From SG8-41 sp035649495 (GTDB taxonomy: Bacteria; Pseudomonadota; Gammaproteobacteria; Burkholderiales; SG8-41): a stretch of DNA of 64,000 bases. Made by a program: the position numbers and the translations under genes. Shown here piece after piece: positions 1-8,140 of the stretch. Every line of letters starts with the position of its first letter. Position 1 is the stretch's first letter. The notes beneath the pieces were generated by a model that made no database searches, had not been told where the DNA came from, and saw nothing but the letters and a program-made list of their open reading frames with translations. The stretch lies in contig DASRJL010000106.1 in NCBI GenBank assembly GCA_035649495.1, forward strand, positions 1 through 64,000, in the 5' to 3' direction.

Positions 1-293
1 TAGCGGCGCTCCCAGTCGATTTCGAGCGCCAGCTCTTCTCCCACCTCGGGCAGCGGCGCGGCCGGCGCGAGAACGTGGAGCACGCTCTCCGGCGCCTCCC
101 CCTTGCGTGTATCGGCTACCGCGATCTTCTCCCCATTCGCGCGCAACAGCACGCCCGTGTCGCCCACCTGCCCGCCGCCCTGGGGATAGAAGATCGTGCG
201 ATCCAACTCGATGCCGCGCTCGTTCACCGCGACGACGCGCGCGCTCGCGGCTTTCGTGTAGGCATCATCCCGGAATAGCAGCTGGGTCGTCAC
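1..293 (-). CDS. Alanyl-tRNA editing (AlaX-like) protein, N-terminal part, cut by window edge
   Basis: The minus strand reads from a GTG at 293-291 as MTTQLLFRDDAYTKAASARV and stays open to base 1. It contains FYPQGGGQVGDTG, the conserved start of the AlaRS/ThrRS second additional domain family. AlaX proteins are free-standing editing factors that hydrolyse Ser- or Gly-mischarged tRNA-Ala. The zinc-binding HxxxH and CxxxH motifs would lie beyond the edge. The N-terminus resembles free AlaX proteins, not full AlaRS, which would have about 450 aminoacylation residues first. About 97 residues are visible. The start codon is inferred, with no strong ribosome site seen. Confidence 0.75.
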   Translation of the reverse strand, partial: MTTQLLFRDDAYTKAASARVVAVNERGIELDRTIFYPQGGGQVGDTGVLLRANGEKIAVADTRKGEAPESVLHVLAPAAPLPEVGEELALEIDWERR

Positions 294-306
294 GACGGGG
301 CTGTCC

Positions 307-333
307 GGTCACTGGTCACAGGTCACGGGTCAC
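307..333. repeat. Tandem GGTCAC word array
   Basis: Four GGTCAC words separated by 0-2 bases lie between the AlaX start and the Bug gene stop. No inverted arm is visible. The inverse word (GTGACC) recurs at about 58391-58408. Confidence 0.6.
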
Positions 334-341
334 GCATCGTC

Positions 342-1292
342 TCAGTTGGCGCGAATGCGGGCGTCCTTGATCAGCTTGCCCATCCTCGTCATTTCCGATT
401 CCATCACCGTCGCAAGCTCGCGCGGAGAGCTGCCCACGGGCTCGACTCCCGAGTTGAGCAGCCGCTCGGTCGTCGCCTCCGACCTGAGGAACGGCACGAG
501 CTCCGCATTCAGCCTCTCGACGATGGCCGGCGGCGTTTTCGCCGGCGCGAAAAGCCCGTAGATGACGACCGATTCGTAACCGGGCAGACCCGATTCGGCG
601 AGCGCGGGCAAACCGGGAGCGAGCACGGTCGGCTTCAGGCTCGTGACTCCCAGAGCCTTCAATCGGCCCGACTTCACGTGCTGCAACGACGAGGCGGTCG
701 TCGGAAACATGATCTGGACCTGGCCGCTCAGGAGATCGTTGACCGCAGGGCCGGCGCCCTTGTACGGAATGCGCACGAGATTGACGCCGGCCATCGACTT
801 GAACAGTTCTCCCGCAAGATGATTGGAGGAACCCGTCCCGCCGGTGGCGTAGTTCAACTGCCCGGGCCTTGCCTTGGCCAGCGCAATCAACGCCTTCACC
901 GAGCCGGCCGGCAGGGATGGATGCACCACGAGGAGATTCACGGATCTCGACGTGACGGCGATGGGGGCGAAATCCTTCACCGGGTCGTACCCCACATTGT
1001 CCTGCAGTAACGGCGTGAGCCACAGCACGCTGCCGACGGCGAGCAGGGTATAGCCATCGGGGGGCGACTTGGCCACCAGCTCGCCGAGGATTCCGGCGGG
1101 CCGGTTATCCACCACGAGTTGCTGCCCCAGGGGTGCCGTTAGTCCCTGCGCAATCAGCCGCGCCATGAAATCGTTGCCGGCCCCGATAGGAGCGGTGACG
1201 ATGCGCACCGGCCTGCTGGGGTACGATTGCGCGACGCCGCCGCTCGAAGCAAACATCAACGCAAGAGCGACGGCACACAAGACCAGCCTCAT
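342..1292 (-). CDS. Bug/TctC-family tripartite tricarboxylate transporter substrate-binding protein
   Basis: A 316-residue periplasmic solute-binding protein, the usual length for the family. Residues 1-21 form a Sec signal peptide ending GGVAQ. After it come the family hallmarks: YPSRPVRIV, VVDNRPAG, AKSPPDGYTLL, HLAGELFKSMAGV and RIPYKGAGPAVNDLL. Bug proteins bind carboxylates or similar small ligands and deliver them to TctAB permeases, none of which is nearby. A GGAGAG ribosome site precedes the ATG. The usual PGGxxD segment reads IGAGNDFMAR, so the ligand loop differs slightly. The substrate cannot be told from sequence. Confidence 0.93.
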   Translation of the reverse strand: MRLVLCAVALALMFASSGGVAQSYPSRPVRIVTAPIGAGNDFMARLIAQGLTAPLGQQLVVDNRPAGILGELVAKSPPDGYTLLAVGSVLWLTPLLQDNVGYDPVKDFAPIAVTSRSVNLLVVHPSLPAGSVKALIALAKARPGQLNYATGGTGSSNHLAGELFKSMAGVNLVRIPYKGAGPAVNDLLSGQVQIMFPTTASSLQHVKSGRLKALGVTSLKPTVLAPGLPALAESGLPGYESVVIYGLFAPAKTPPAIVERLNAELVPFLRSEATTERLLNSGVEPVGSSPRELATVMESEMTRMGKLIKDARIRAN

Positions 1293-1322
1293 GTTCTCTC
1301 CGTTCGCCGGGTCAAAACATTG

Positions 1323-1412
1323 GCCACGGAATCACACCGACGGGCACGGACGTTGAAGGCAACTACCATTCAGTTCTTGAACATTCCGTGTGTTTCCGTG
1401 TGGATCCGTGGC
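1323..1412. repeat. CACGGAA-word palindromic element, copy 1
   Basis: The left arm (1323-1350) and right arm (1384-1412) are imperfect inverse copies built from CACGGAA-type words. The loop contains a GACGTTGAAGG start and a TTGAACATTCCG end. The same element, loop included, recurs at 4759-4848. It lies between the cupin gene stop and the Bug gene start on the minus strand. Confidence 0.85.
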
Positions 1413-1421
1413 TGATCTGCT

Positions 1422-2009
1422 TCAAGCTTCCACGCCGGCATCGAACCGGATGCCGATTCCGTCCAGCGCATCGACGGTCTTCCTGCCGTGCTTGCGCTCT
1501 ATCTCCTCGCGCAGCTCGGGCTGGAAAGAGACGCGGTCGCTCTGCTCGACGGTCTGGACCTGGATGATGACGAAAAGCCGCCCGGTTTCGGTCGCGTGCA
1601 CGTTGGTGAAGCGGCGCGGCACGCCGGGCGGCACCGAGACGAAATCGAGGGGCTCGAGCACGACGCTCTGCTCCGCGCCGGGGTCGCCCCACGCGATTTC
1701 GAAGCGGCCGGAGAGGCAGAAGAAATTCTCTATTGTCTTCTCGTGGATGTGCGAGGCGGGTCCGTCGCCGGGCGGGCACTCCGCGATCGACAGCACGACG
1801 CCGGGCGCGCCCTTGATCGGCGCCTGGGCGCTACGCCCGGTGTAGGTTTCCGGCACCATCACCGGGTAGACGCGATGCGCGGCGATTTTCTCCATCACCT
1901 CCATCGGAATCCCGCCTGCGGCCTCGTTCTGGTACTGGTACGACTTGAGATCCTTGAAGCGCGCCATCCTGCGGCGCATTTCATCCTGACTCACTTTGAT
2001 CGATTTCAT
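1422..2009 (-). CDS. Cupin-domain protein
   Basis: A 195-residue single-domain cupin. Cupin motif 1 is clear (PASHIHEKTIENFFCLSGRF), giving H-x-H-x4-E-x6-G. Motif 2 reads SVPPGVPRRFTNV, where the usual metal-ligand histidine is replaced by arginine, so metal binding may be altered or absent. No signal peptide. A GGAGGAAT ribosome site sits upstream of the ATG. It lies between a TRAP binding protein and a Bug protein on the same strand, suggesting a small-molecule enzyme or sensor in a catabolic operon. The substrate is unknown. Confidence 0.85.
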   Translation of the reverse strand: MKSIKVSQDEMRRRMARFKDLKSYQYQNEAAGGIPMEVMEKIAAHRVYPVMVPETYTGRSAQAPIKGAPGVVLSIAECPPGDGPASHIHEKTIENFFCLSGRFEIAWGDPGAEQSVVLEPLDFVSVPPGVPRRFTNVHATETGRLFVIIQVQTVEQSDRVSFQPELREEIERKHGRKTVDALDGIGIRFDAGVEA

Positions 2010-2077
2010 ACGGGATTCCTCCAGGTCGAAAAAGAAATTCCAGCCGCAGATGGACGCTCTTCATCTGCGGTTGCAGT

Positions 2078-2995
2078 TCATCGCAACAACGCAAACATCT
2101 CCTCCCCGAACCGCCGCCGCGCCTCCGCGTGCAGCGGCCTGACCGCGTTCACGAACGCCGTCCGATTCTCCGGCGCGAGCTCGATCACCTCCCCGCCCGC
2201 TTCCTCTATCGCCTTGCGCGCGACCTTTTCTTCAGCGAGCGCCAGCTCCCGCTGCACGAGGATCGCCTCGCGCGCCGCGCTCTGTATCCCCTCCTGCAGC
2301 GCCTTCGGCCAGCTCTCGAACTGCGCGCGGTTCAGGTAGATTCCCCGCGATAGATAGGAGTGTCCCGTCAGCGTGTGGTACTGGTGCACCTTGTGCGCCC
2401 CGTAATCGACCGTGTTGGCGAGCGGATTCTCCTGCGCGTCCACCTTGCCCGCTACGATCGCCTCAAGCCCCGGCTTGAGATCGAGCGAGAAGGGCACCGC
2501 GCCCAGCAGCGCGAAGCTCTGGTTGTGCGTCTTCCCCGGCATCAGCCGCGTGCGCAGTCCCTTGAGATCGGCGAGCGTGCGCACCGGGTGCAGCCGGTTC
2601 GATACGTGGCGGTAGCCGTTCTCGAAAAACCCAAGCACGCGGTAGCCGGGGATGCGCTCCTCGATCTTCCGGCTCAAGTACCCGCCGAGCTTCCCGTCCA
2701 TTGCCGCCCGCGCATGCGCGAGATCGTCGAACAGGAACGGCAGGTCCGCGAACTCCAGCTCCGGCACCCGGTCGGCGAGATAGCTGGTGGATTGGTACGA
2801 GAGCGTCAGTATGCCGTGCTCGGCCATCCACAGGAGATCACCGCCCTGGTAGCCGAGGTCCATGACGTTCCAGACGTACTTCACCTCGACGTCCTTGCCG
2901 AAGTCGCGTTCCAGCCGGTCGCCCATGACCTTCAGCCCCCTGCTGCACGTCGTGGACGGCGGGCCGTAGCCGCCCATGCGGATCTGGATTGTCAT
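2078..2995 (-). CDS. TRAP transporter DctP-type binding protein, no signal peptide
   Basis: A 305-residue DctP-family protein. Evidence is the YLSRKIEERIPGYRVLGFFE region, LKGLRTRLMPGKTHNQSF (ligand-binding arginine segment), GKVDAQENPLANTV and HSYLSRGIYLNR. These proteins normally carry an N-terminal signal peptide and capture organic acids in the periplasm. Here the frame starts at MTIQIRMGGYGPPS, which corresponds to the mature N-terminus, and the DNA just upstream is a 13-bp tandem array with stops. No QM permease genes are adjacent. It may be a cytosolic remnant, or its export signal was lost. See findings. Confidence 0.85.
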   Translation of the reverse strand: MTIQIRMGGYGPPSTTCSRGLKVMGDRLERDFGKDVEVKYVWNVMDLGYQGGDLLWMAEHGILTLSYQSTSYLADRVPELEFADLPFLFDDLAHARAAMDGKLGGYLSRKIEERIPGYRVLGFFENGYRHVSNRLHPVRTLADLKGLRTRLMPGKTHNQSFALLGAVPFSLDLKPGLEAIVAGKVDAQENPLANTVDYGAHKVHQYHTLTGHSYLSRGIYLNRAQFESWPKALQEGIQSAAREAILVQRELALAEEKVARKAIEEAGGEVIELAPENRTAFVNAVRPLHAEARRRFGEEMFALLR

Positions 2996-3005
2996 TGCCG
3001 GAAGA

Positions 3006-3168
3006 GGTGATGATTACTGGTGATGATTACTGGTGATGATTACTGGTGATGATTACTGGTGATGGGATTTTAGCGACGGTGTTCATCACCATTTTTCATC
3101 ACCACTTTACATCACCATCTTTCATCACTTCTGTCTCGCCGCTGGCCGCTGGCCGCTGGCCGCCGGCC
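3006..3168. repeat. 13-bp tandem array with inverted partner array, plus GCTGGCC array
   Basis: Four perfect copies of GGTGATGATTACT occupy 3006-3057. They are followed at 3082-3128 by inverse words of the form TTCATCACCA. At 3141-3168 a separate array of four GCTGGCC/GCCGGCC words runs up to the CBS gene stop. The first two arrays could fold into a long hairpin. The array sits directly upstream of the signal-less TRAP binding protein. Confidence 0.9.
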
Positions 3169-3170
3169 GG

Positions 3171-3605
3171 CTAGGCGAGGATGTCGGTGGACTGCTCCCG
3201 CCGCAGCAGTTCGTAGACGAAGTCTTCCAGCTCCGGCCCGAGCGCGTCGCGCGCGGAGATCACGCCCACGGGACGGCCGTCCTCCACGACCGGGACGTGC
3301 CGGAACCCGCCCTCGTACATGAGATGCAGCGCGTCCGGGAACGGCTTGTCCGGATGCACCGTCTGCGGGTTGCGGGTCATGACGTCGGCGAGGCACGTCG
3401 TCCGCGCATCCCTGTCCTCCGCCACGACGCGGAACAGCACGTCGCGCTCGGTGAATATGCCGGCGAGCTTCCCGTCCTCCACGATCATCACCGCCCCGAC
3501 GCGACGGTCCTTCATGAGGCGGGCCGCCTCCCGCACGGTCGTGGTACCGGGGGCGGAGACGAGTTCCTGGTGCTCTATGATGGCGCGTATGGAACGATAG
3601 GGCAT
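3171..3605 (-). CDS. CBS-domain pair protein
   Basis: A 144-residue stand-alone CBS pair (Bateman module). Repeat 1 runs through VREAARLMKDRRVGAVMIVE and GIFTERDVLFRVV. Repeat 2 runs through VMTRNPQTVHPDKPF and RHVPVVEDGRPVGVISARD. Such proteins bind adenine nucleotides and regulate partner enzymes or transporters. No signal peptide or extra domain is present. It is divergent from the Bug gene at 3789, with 183 bp between the starts. Confidence 0.92.
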   Translation of the reverse strand: MPYRSIRAIIEHQELVSAPGTTTVREAARLMKDRRVGAVMIVEDGKLAGIFTERDVLFRVVAEDRDARTTCLADVMTRNPQTVHPDKPFPDALHLMYEGGFRHVPVVEDGRPVGVISARDALGPELEDFVYELLRREQSTDILA

Positions 3606-3788
3606 GACATGCCTCCAGTCGCATCGAACCGCAGGTGGATCGGGTTGATGCTACTGCGGCCCGGGGCGCCCGGTCAAAAACTCCGGCGTCCCACGCGGCG
3701 GCTGATGGCATACTGGCATTGCCGCGCACCGCGAAGGTGCGTGGCTGCAGCCGTCCCCGGCTGCCGGACCAACTCGGGAGTAGCCATC

Positions 3789-4739
3789 TTGCACGCGCGC
3801 ATCGCGGCCGCGACATTTGCCGCCGCCATACTGCTGTCCGCCACAGACGCTGTGCTGGGCCAGGACAAGTATCCCGCGAAGCTCATACGGATCGTCACGG
3901 CGGCGCCCGGCAGCAACCACGACTGGGGCGCGCGCCTGACGGCGCAGGAGCTTGCGCCCCGCATCGGCCAGAAGGTGATCGTGGACAACCGGGGCGGCAT
4001 CGCGATCGAGTACGTGGCGAAGGACGTCCAGCCCGACGGCTATACGCTGCTGTTCTACGGCGCCGTCGTCTGGCTGCAGCCGTACCTGGCGAAGGTCAAC
4101 TGGGACCCGCTCACCGATTTCTCGCCGATCACACTCGCGATCACCTCGCCGAGCGTGCTGGTGGTCCACCCGTCGCTGCCCGTCAAGACGGTCAAGGAGA
4201 TGATCGCGCTCGCCAGATCGCGGCCGGGGCAACTGAACTACGGCGGCGGCGGTGGCGGCTCCACGCCGCACATCGCCGGCGAGCTCTTCAAGTACCTGGC
4301 GCGCCTCGACATCGTGCGCGTCCGCTACAAGGGCACCGGCCCGGCCATGATCGGCCTCCTGACGGGCGAGGTGCAGCTCATGTTCAGCGCGCTCGGCCCG
4401 ACGATGCCGCACGTCAGGCAGGGGCGGGTGCGGGCCCTGGCGGTGACGACGACAAAGCGGACGCGGCTCGCTCCCGAGCTGCCCACGGTCGCGGAAACGC
4501 TGCCCGGGTTCGAAGCGGAGGCCGCGATAGGCTTTTTCGTCCCGAGGAAGACGCCCGCGGCCGTCGTCGGGGTCCTGAACCGCGAGATCGCGCAGGCGCT
4601 GAAGGGCGCGGACCCGCAGGTCCTGGCCAACAACGCCGTGGAGGTCGTGACCGGCAGCCCCGAGGAATTCGCGGCCTTCATCAAGTCCGAGATGGCCAGG
4701 ATGAGCCAGGTCATCAAGAGCGCCAACTTCAGTAATTAG
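3789..4739 (+). CDS. Bug/TctC-family substrate-binding protein
   Basis: A 316-residue binding protein read from a TTG at 3789. I chose this start because GGGAG (3776-3780) sits 8 bases upstream and the product then begins with a good signal peptide (LHARIAAATFAAAILLSATD, cleavage near VLGQ). The frame is open far upstream, but those residues are low-complexity and antisense to the CBS gene. Family marks are YPAKLIRIVTAAPG, VIVDNRGG, QPDGYTLLFY, TPHIAGELFKYLA and VRYKGTGPAMIG. A UbiD-type decarboxylase follows 150 bp downstream, so the ligand may be an aromatic or unsaturated acid (inference from position only). Confidence 0.9.
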   Translation: MHARIAAATFAAAILLSATDAVLGQDKYPAKLIRIVTAAPGSNHDWGARLTAQELAPRIGQKVIVDNRGGIAIEYVAKDVQPDGYTLLFYGAVVWLQPYLAKVNWDPLTDFSPITLAITSPSVLVVHPSLPVKTVKEMIALARSRPGQLNYGGGGGGSTPHIAGELFKYLARLDIVRVRYKGTGPAMIGLLTGEVQLMFSALGPTMPHVRQGRVRALAVTTTKRTRLAPELPTVAETLPGFEAEAAIGFFVPRKTPAAVVGVLNREIAQALKGADPQVLANNAVEVVTGSPEEFAAFIKSEMARMSQVIKSANFSN

Positions 4740-4758
4740 AATCTCAAAATAAAAATCA

Positions 4759-4848
4759 GCCACGGAATCACACGGAAGGTCACGGACGTTGAAGGACGTT
4801 ACGATTCAAGTTTTGAACATTCCGTGTGTTTCCGTGTGTGTCCGTGGC
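4759..4848. repeat. CACGGAA-word palindromic element, copy 2
   Basis: The left arm (4759-4786) and right arm (4820-4848) are inverse CACGGAA-type arrays. The loop matches the copy at 1323-1412, including GACGTTGAAGG and TTTTGAACATTCCG. It lies in the spacer between the Bug gene and the UbiD-type gene and would be in the UbiD leader if they are co-transcribed. Confidence 0.88.
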
Positions 4849-4890
4849 TAATGATCTTGAGCAATACGGAAGGGCACGGAAAGGACCGAC

Positions 4891-6546
4891 ATGCCGGACG
4901 ATACGCAGAAGCAACCTGAAACCACGACACGAGCCCCGCTCGATTTCCAGGAGCACCTCGCGCGACTGGAAGCGCAGGGGCTGCTCGTGCGCGTGACGCG
5001 CGCCATCAACAAGGACACCGAGCTGCAGCCGCTCGTGCGCTGGCAGTTCGTCGGCGGCATCGCGGAAGACGATCGCCGCGCCTTCCTCTTCACCAACGTC
5101 GTGGACGGCAAGGGCAGGCGCTACGACATGCCCGTCGCCCTGGGCGCATGGGCGGCTTCGCCCCGTATCTACGCGCTGGGGATGGGCCAGCCCGTCGAGA
5201 AGATCGGCGAGACCTGGGTGCGCGCCATCGCGAACCCGATCGCTCCCGTGATGGTCGAGGCGCCGACATGCCAGCAGGTGGTCATCACCGGCGCTGCGCT
5301 CCGCGAGCCCGGCGGCGGGCTCGCGCGCCTGCCGGTGCCGATCTCTACGCCGGGATTCGATTCCGCGCCGTACCTCACCGCGACGCTGTGCGTCACGCGC
5401 GATCCCGAAAACGGCGTACAGAACATGGGCACTTACCGCGCCGCGCTCAAGGCCACCGACCGGCTCGGCGTGCGCATGGCGGCACGTGTGGGCGGCGCCG
5501 GGGGCTACCTGCACTGGCTCAAGTACCGGGCGCGCAAGGAGCCCATGCCGATCGCCATCGTCCTGGGCTGCGCGCCCGTCGTATTCTTCACCGGCCCGCA
5601 GAAGCTCGCGGTGGACAGCGACGAGCTGACGGTCGCGGGCGGGCTGGCGGGCGCGCCCATCCGCAAGGCGAAATGCGTCAGCGTCGATCTGGAAGTGCCG
5701 GCGGACGCGGAGATCGTCATCGAGGGCATCATCGACACCTCGGTGCTGGAGCCGGAGGCGCCGTTCGGAGAAAGCAACGGCTACGTCGCGCTGGAGGCGT
5801 ACAACATGCCCATGCGCGTAACGGCGATCACGCACAGAGTCTCCGCCGTGTTCTCGGCGATCATCAGCCAGGTGACGCCGAGCGAATCGTGCGTCGTGAA
5901 GAAGGTCGCCTACGAGCCGCTGTTCCTCTCGCACCTGCGCGACAGCCTCCAGATCCGGAGCGTGCGCCGCGTGGTGATGCACGAGCCACTCTCGAACCTG
6001 CGGCCGGTCATATTCGTGCAGTTCGCGCGCGGTGCGCCGCGCACCGAGGTCTGGCGGGCGCTGCACGGCGCGGCGACGCTACGCGCCGACTGCGGCAAGA
6101 TCGTGATCGGGGTGAGCGAGGACATCGACCCGGCGAACACCGACGCCGTGTTCTGGTCGCTCGCCTACCGCTCAACGCCGACGGAAGACGTCGTGATCGT
6201 TCCGCACCGCCGCGGCGTCCAGGGCGCGCAGTACGGGCCGGACCAGTCGGAATCGACGTTGCTCGTGGATGCCACGCAAAAATACCCGATGGCGCCGCTT
6301 GCCCTGCCGACCCGCGAGTACATGGAGGGCGCCCGCGCGATCTGGGAGGAGCTCGAACTTCCGGCGCTGTCCGCGAGCGCGCCCTGGCACGGTTACACGC
6401 TGGGCGACTGGACCGATACCTGGGAGCGCTTCGCGCGCCGCGCTACCGCCGGCGAGTGGGAGCAGAACGGCATCGAAACGCTCGCGCGCCAGCGGAGCGA
6501 CGTCACGCCCGAGACGCCGGTGCGGAAATTCGAGAAGCTGGATTGA
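4891..6546 (+). CDS. UbiD-family (prenylated-FMN) decarboxylase
   Basis: A 551-residue UbiD-type (de)carboxylase, slightly longer than E. coli UbiD (about 497). Family features include QNMGTYRAAL (prFMN/metal-contact segment), RKEPMPIAIVLG, EPEAPFGESNGYV (conserved E-PFGE acid-base region) and SESCVVKKVAYEPLFLSHLR. These enzymes reversibly decarboxylate aromatic or alpha,beta-unsaturated acids using prenylated FMN made by UbiX. No ubiX is in the window. The product is probably cytoplasmic. The preceding Bug gene and following CoxMSL genes suggest a role in catabolism, not ubiquinone synthesis. Confidence 0.9.
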   Translation: MPDDTQKQPETTTRAPLDFQEHLARLEAQGLLVRVTRAINKDTELQPLVRWQFVGGIAEDDRRAFLFTNVVDGKGRRYDMPVALGAWAASPRIYALGMGQPVEKIGETWVRAIANPIAPVMVEAPTCQQVVITGAALREPGGGLARLPVPISTPGFDSAPYLTATLCVTRDPENGVQNMGTYRAALKATDRLGVRMAARVGGAGGYLHWLKYRARKEPMPIAIVLGCAPVVFFTGPQKLAVDSDELTVAGGLAGAPIRKAKCVSVDLEVPADAEIVIEGIIDTSVLEPEAPFGESNGYVALEAYNMPMRVTAITHRVSAVFSAIISQVTPSESCVVKKVAYEPLFLSHLRDSLQIRSVRRVVMHEPLSNLRPVIFVQFARGAPRTEVWRALHGAATLRADCGKIVIGVSEDIDPANTDAVFWSLAYRSTPTEDVVIVPHRRGVQGAQYGPDQSESTLLVDATQKYPMAPLALPTREYMEGARAIWEELELPALSASAPWHGYTLGDWTDTWERFARRATAGEWEQNGIETLARQRSDVTPETPVRKFEKLD

Positions 6547-6549
6547 AAA

Positions 6550-6672
6550 GCGGGGCGGATACTGCGGTCCAGATATTGCGATCCGGGTACAGCGGTTCAG
6601 GTGCTGCGATTCAGGTACTGCGACCAGTGGATTCGCTGAACCGCCTCATCTGAACCGCCTCATCTGAACCGC
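6550..6672. repeat. 14-bp word array (5 direct, 2.6 inverted) in the coxM-like leader
   Basis: Five 14-bp units matching GCGRTYCRGRTRYT run from 6550 to 6619, the best being GCGGTTCAGGTGCT. After a 16-base gap the same word appears inverted (CTCATCTGAACCGC) at 6636-6672. The last inverted unit ends 3 bases before the TTG start of the next gene, so a folded transcript would bury that start. It fills the whole spacer. Confidence 0.9.
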
Positions 6673-6674
6673 CG

Positions 6675-7553
6675 TTGAAACCCGCTCCCTTCACCTACTA
6701 CGACCCACGCACCGTCGCCGAGGCCTGCGATCTCCTCGCCACCCGCGAAAACGCGCGCGCGCTCGCCGGCGGGCAGTCGCTCATGCCGATGCTGAACTTC
6801 CGCGCCGTGTCGCCGGACCACCTGATCGATCTCAACAAGGTCGGCGAGCTCGCCTATCTGCGCGTGACGCACGACGCGCTGGAAGCAGGAGCGATGACGC
6901 GCCAGCGCGACCTGGAGCGGTCAGCCGAGGTGGGCCAGCGTTGCCCGGTACTGCACGCTGCGCTCGCCTACGTCGGCCACCGGCAGACGCGGAACCGCGG
7001 AACGCTGGGCGGATCGCTGTGCCATCTCGATCCGTCCGCCGAGCTCGCGAACGTCGCGGCTCTGCTCGGCGCCACGGTCCATGCCCGGAGCCGGCGCGGC
7101 CGGCGCGACATCCCCTTCTCCGAATTCGCGATGGGCTACCTGACCACCAGCCTCGCGCCGGATGAGCTCGCCACCGGGGTCACCATTCCGCTGCCGGGAC
7201 GCCACCACGGCCATGCATTCGTGGAGTTTGCGCGCCGTCACGGCGACTTCGCCATCGTGGCGGTATCCGCGCTCGTTGCGCTCGATGCACAGGGCAGCAT
7301 CGCCGACGCGTCGCTCGCGATTTCCGGCCTGGGCCCGGTGCCTGTGCGGCTTCCGTCCGTCGAGCATGCGCTGCGCGGCCGGCAGCCGGACGCCGCGCTC
7401 TTCCGGTCGGCGGCGTCGCATGCGGACAAGCTCGACGCGATGGCGGATCCCTACGTGACAGCGGCGTATCGAAGACATCTCGCGCGCGTGCTCACCTGCC
7501 GCGCGCTGGAGCAGGCGACAGCGCGTGCGCAAGAGTTGAGGGCGAAAGGGTAA
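6675..7553 (+). CDS. FAD-binding medium subunit (CoxM/CutM family) of molybdenum hydroxylase
   Basis: A 292-residue xanthine dehydrogenase-family subunit M. The FAD-binding motif ARALAGGQSLMPMLNFR is near residues 29-45, and the second motif TRNRGTLGGSLCHLDPSAE is near 108-126. It passes electrons between the [2Fe-2S] subunit and an external acceptor. The start is a TTG placed immediately after the 14-bp inverted array, with no recognisable ribosome site. It is first in a coxM-S-L order, with the S gene 8 bp downstream. Confidence 0.92.
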   Translation: MKPAPFTYYDPRTVAEACDLLATRENARALAGGQSLMPMLNFRAVSPDHLIDLNKVGELAYLRVTHDALEAGAMTRQRDLERSAEVGQRCPVLHAALAYVGHRQTRNRGTLGGSLCHLDPSAELANVAALLGATVHARSRRGRRDIPFSEFAMGYLTTSLAPDELATGVTIPLPGRHHGHAFVEFARRHGDFAIVAVSALVALDAQGSIADASLAISGLGPVPVRLPSVEHALRGRQPDAALFRSAASHADKLDAMADPYVTAAYRRHLARVLTCRALEQATARAQELRAKG

Positions 7554-7560
7554 GGCACCA

Positions 7561-8046
7561 GTGGCCGACACGAGGACGATCACGGTGACGGTGAACGGCC
7601 GGTCGCACGAGCGCACGGTAGAGACGCGCCTCACGCTGGCGGACTTCCTGCGCCACGAGCTCCACCTGACCGGCACGCACGTCGGCTGCGAGCACGGGGT
7701 GTGCGGCGCGTGCACCGTGCTCGTGAACGGGACGAGCGCGCGCGCCTGCCTCATGCTCGCTGTGCAATGCGACGGAGAGGAAGTCGCCACCGTCGAGTCG
7801 CTGGCCGAAGACGGGAGGTTGAACCCGCTGCAACAGGCCTTCCAGGACCACCACGGCCTGCAATGCGGCTTCTGCACCCCGGGCATGTTGATCACGCTGA
7901 CCGAGTTCCTGCGCGAGCATCCCGATCCCGCGGAAGCGGAAGTGCGCGAGGCGCTGTCCGGGAACCTGTGCCGCTGCACCGGCTACCAGGGCATCGTCGA
8001 TGCGGCGCTGGCGGCGGCGAAGCGCATGCGGGACACGAAAGGTTGA
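7561..8046 (+). CDS. [2Fe-2S] small subunit (CoxS family) of molybdenum hydroxylase
   Basis: A 161-residue iron-sulfur subunit from a GTG start. Plant-type cluster cysteines are C43, C48, C51 and C63 (GCEHGVCGACTV...ARACL). The second cluster is formed by C102, C105, C137 and C139 (CGFCTPGM and CRCTGYQG). It relays electrons from the molybdenum site to FAD. It sits between the M and L subunits, 8 bp after M. All eight cluster cysteines are intact. Confidence 0.95.
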   Translation: MADTRTITVTVNGRSHERTVETRLTLADFLRHELHLTGTHVGCEHGVCGACTVLVNGTSARACLMLAVQCDGEEVATVESLAEDGRLNPLQQAFQDHHGLQCGFCTPGMLITLTEFLREHPDPAEAEVREALSGNLCRCTGYQGIVDAALAAAKRMRDTKG

Positions 8047-8056
8047 CTGCAAATCC

Positions 8057-8128
8057 GAACAGGAGGTAACAGAGGTAACAGAGAGTCCAATACGGGCCCT
8101 CCTCCGTTATCTCCGTTTCCTCCTGTTC
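8057..8128. repeat. GGTAACAGA-word inverted pair between coxS-like and coxL-like genes
   Basis: The left arm 8057-8083 and right arm 8102-8128 are 27-base inverse copies with about four mismatches. Both are built from AACAGGAGGTAACAGAG-type words, and the loop is 18 bases. The element lies inside the presumed operon, and the CoxL ribosome site follows the right arm directly. Confidence 0.88.
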
Positions 8129-8140
8129 AAAGGGGCTTCT

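Noticed and set aside
342..1292. A complete tripartite tricarboxylate transporter operon
   Set aside because: No TctA- or TctB-like membrane protein is encoded near this or any of the other nine Bug genes in the window.
3006..3057. Four regular 13-bp repeats considered as a CRISPR remnant
   Set aside because: Units are contiguous with no spacers, too short, and paired with an inverted array; no cas genes are present.
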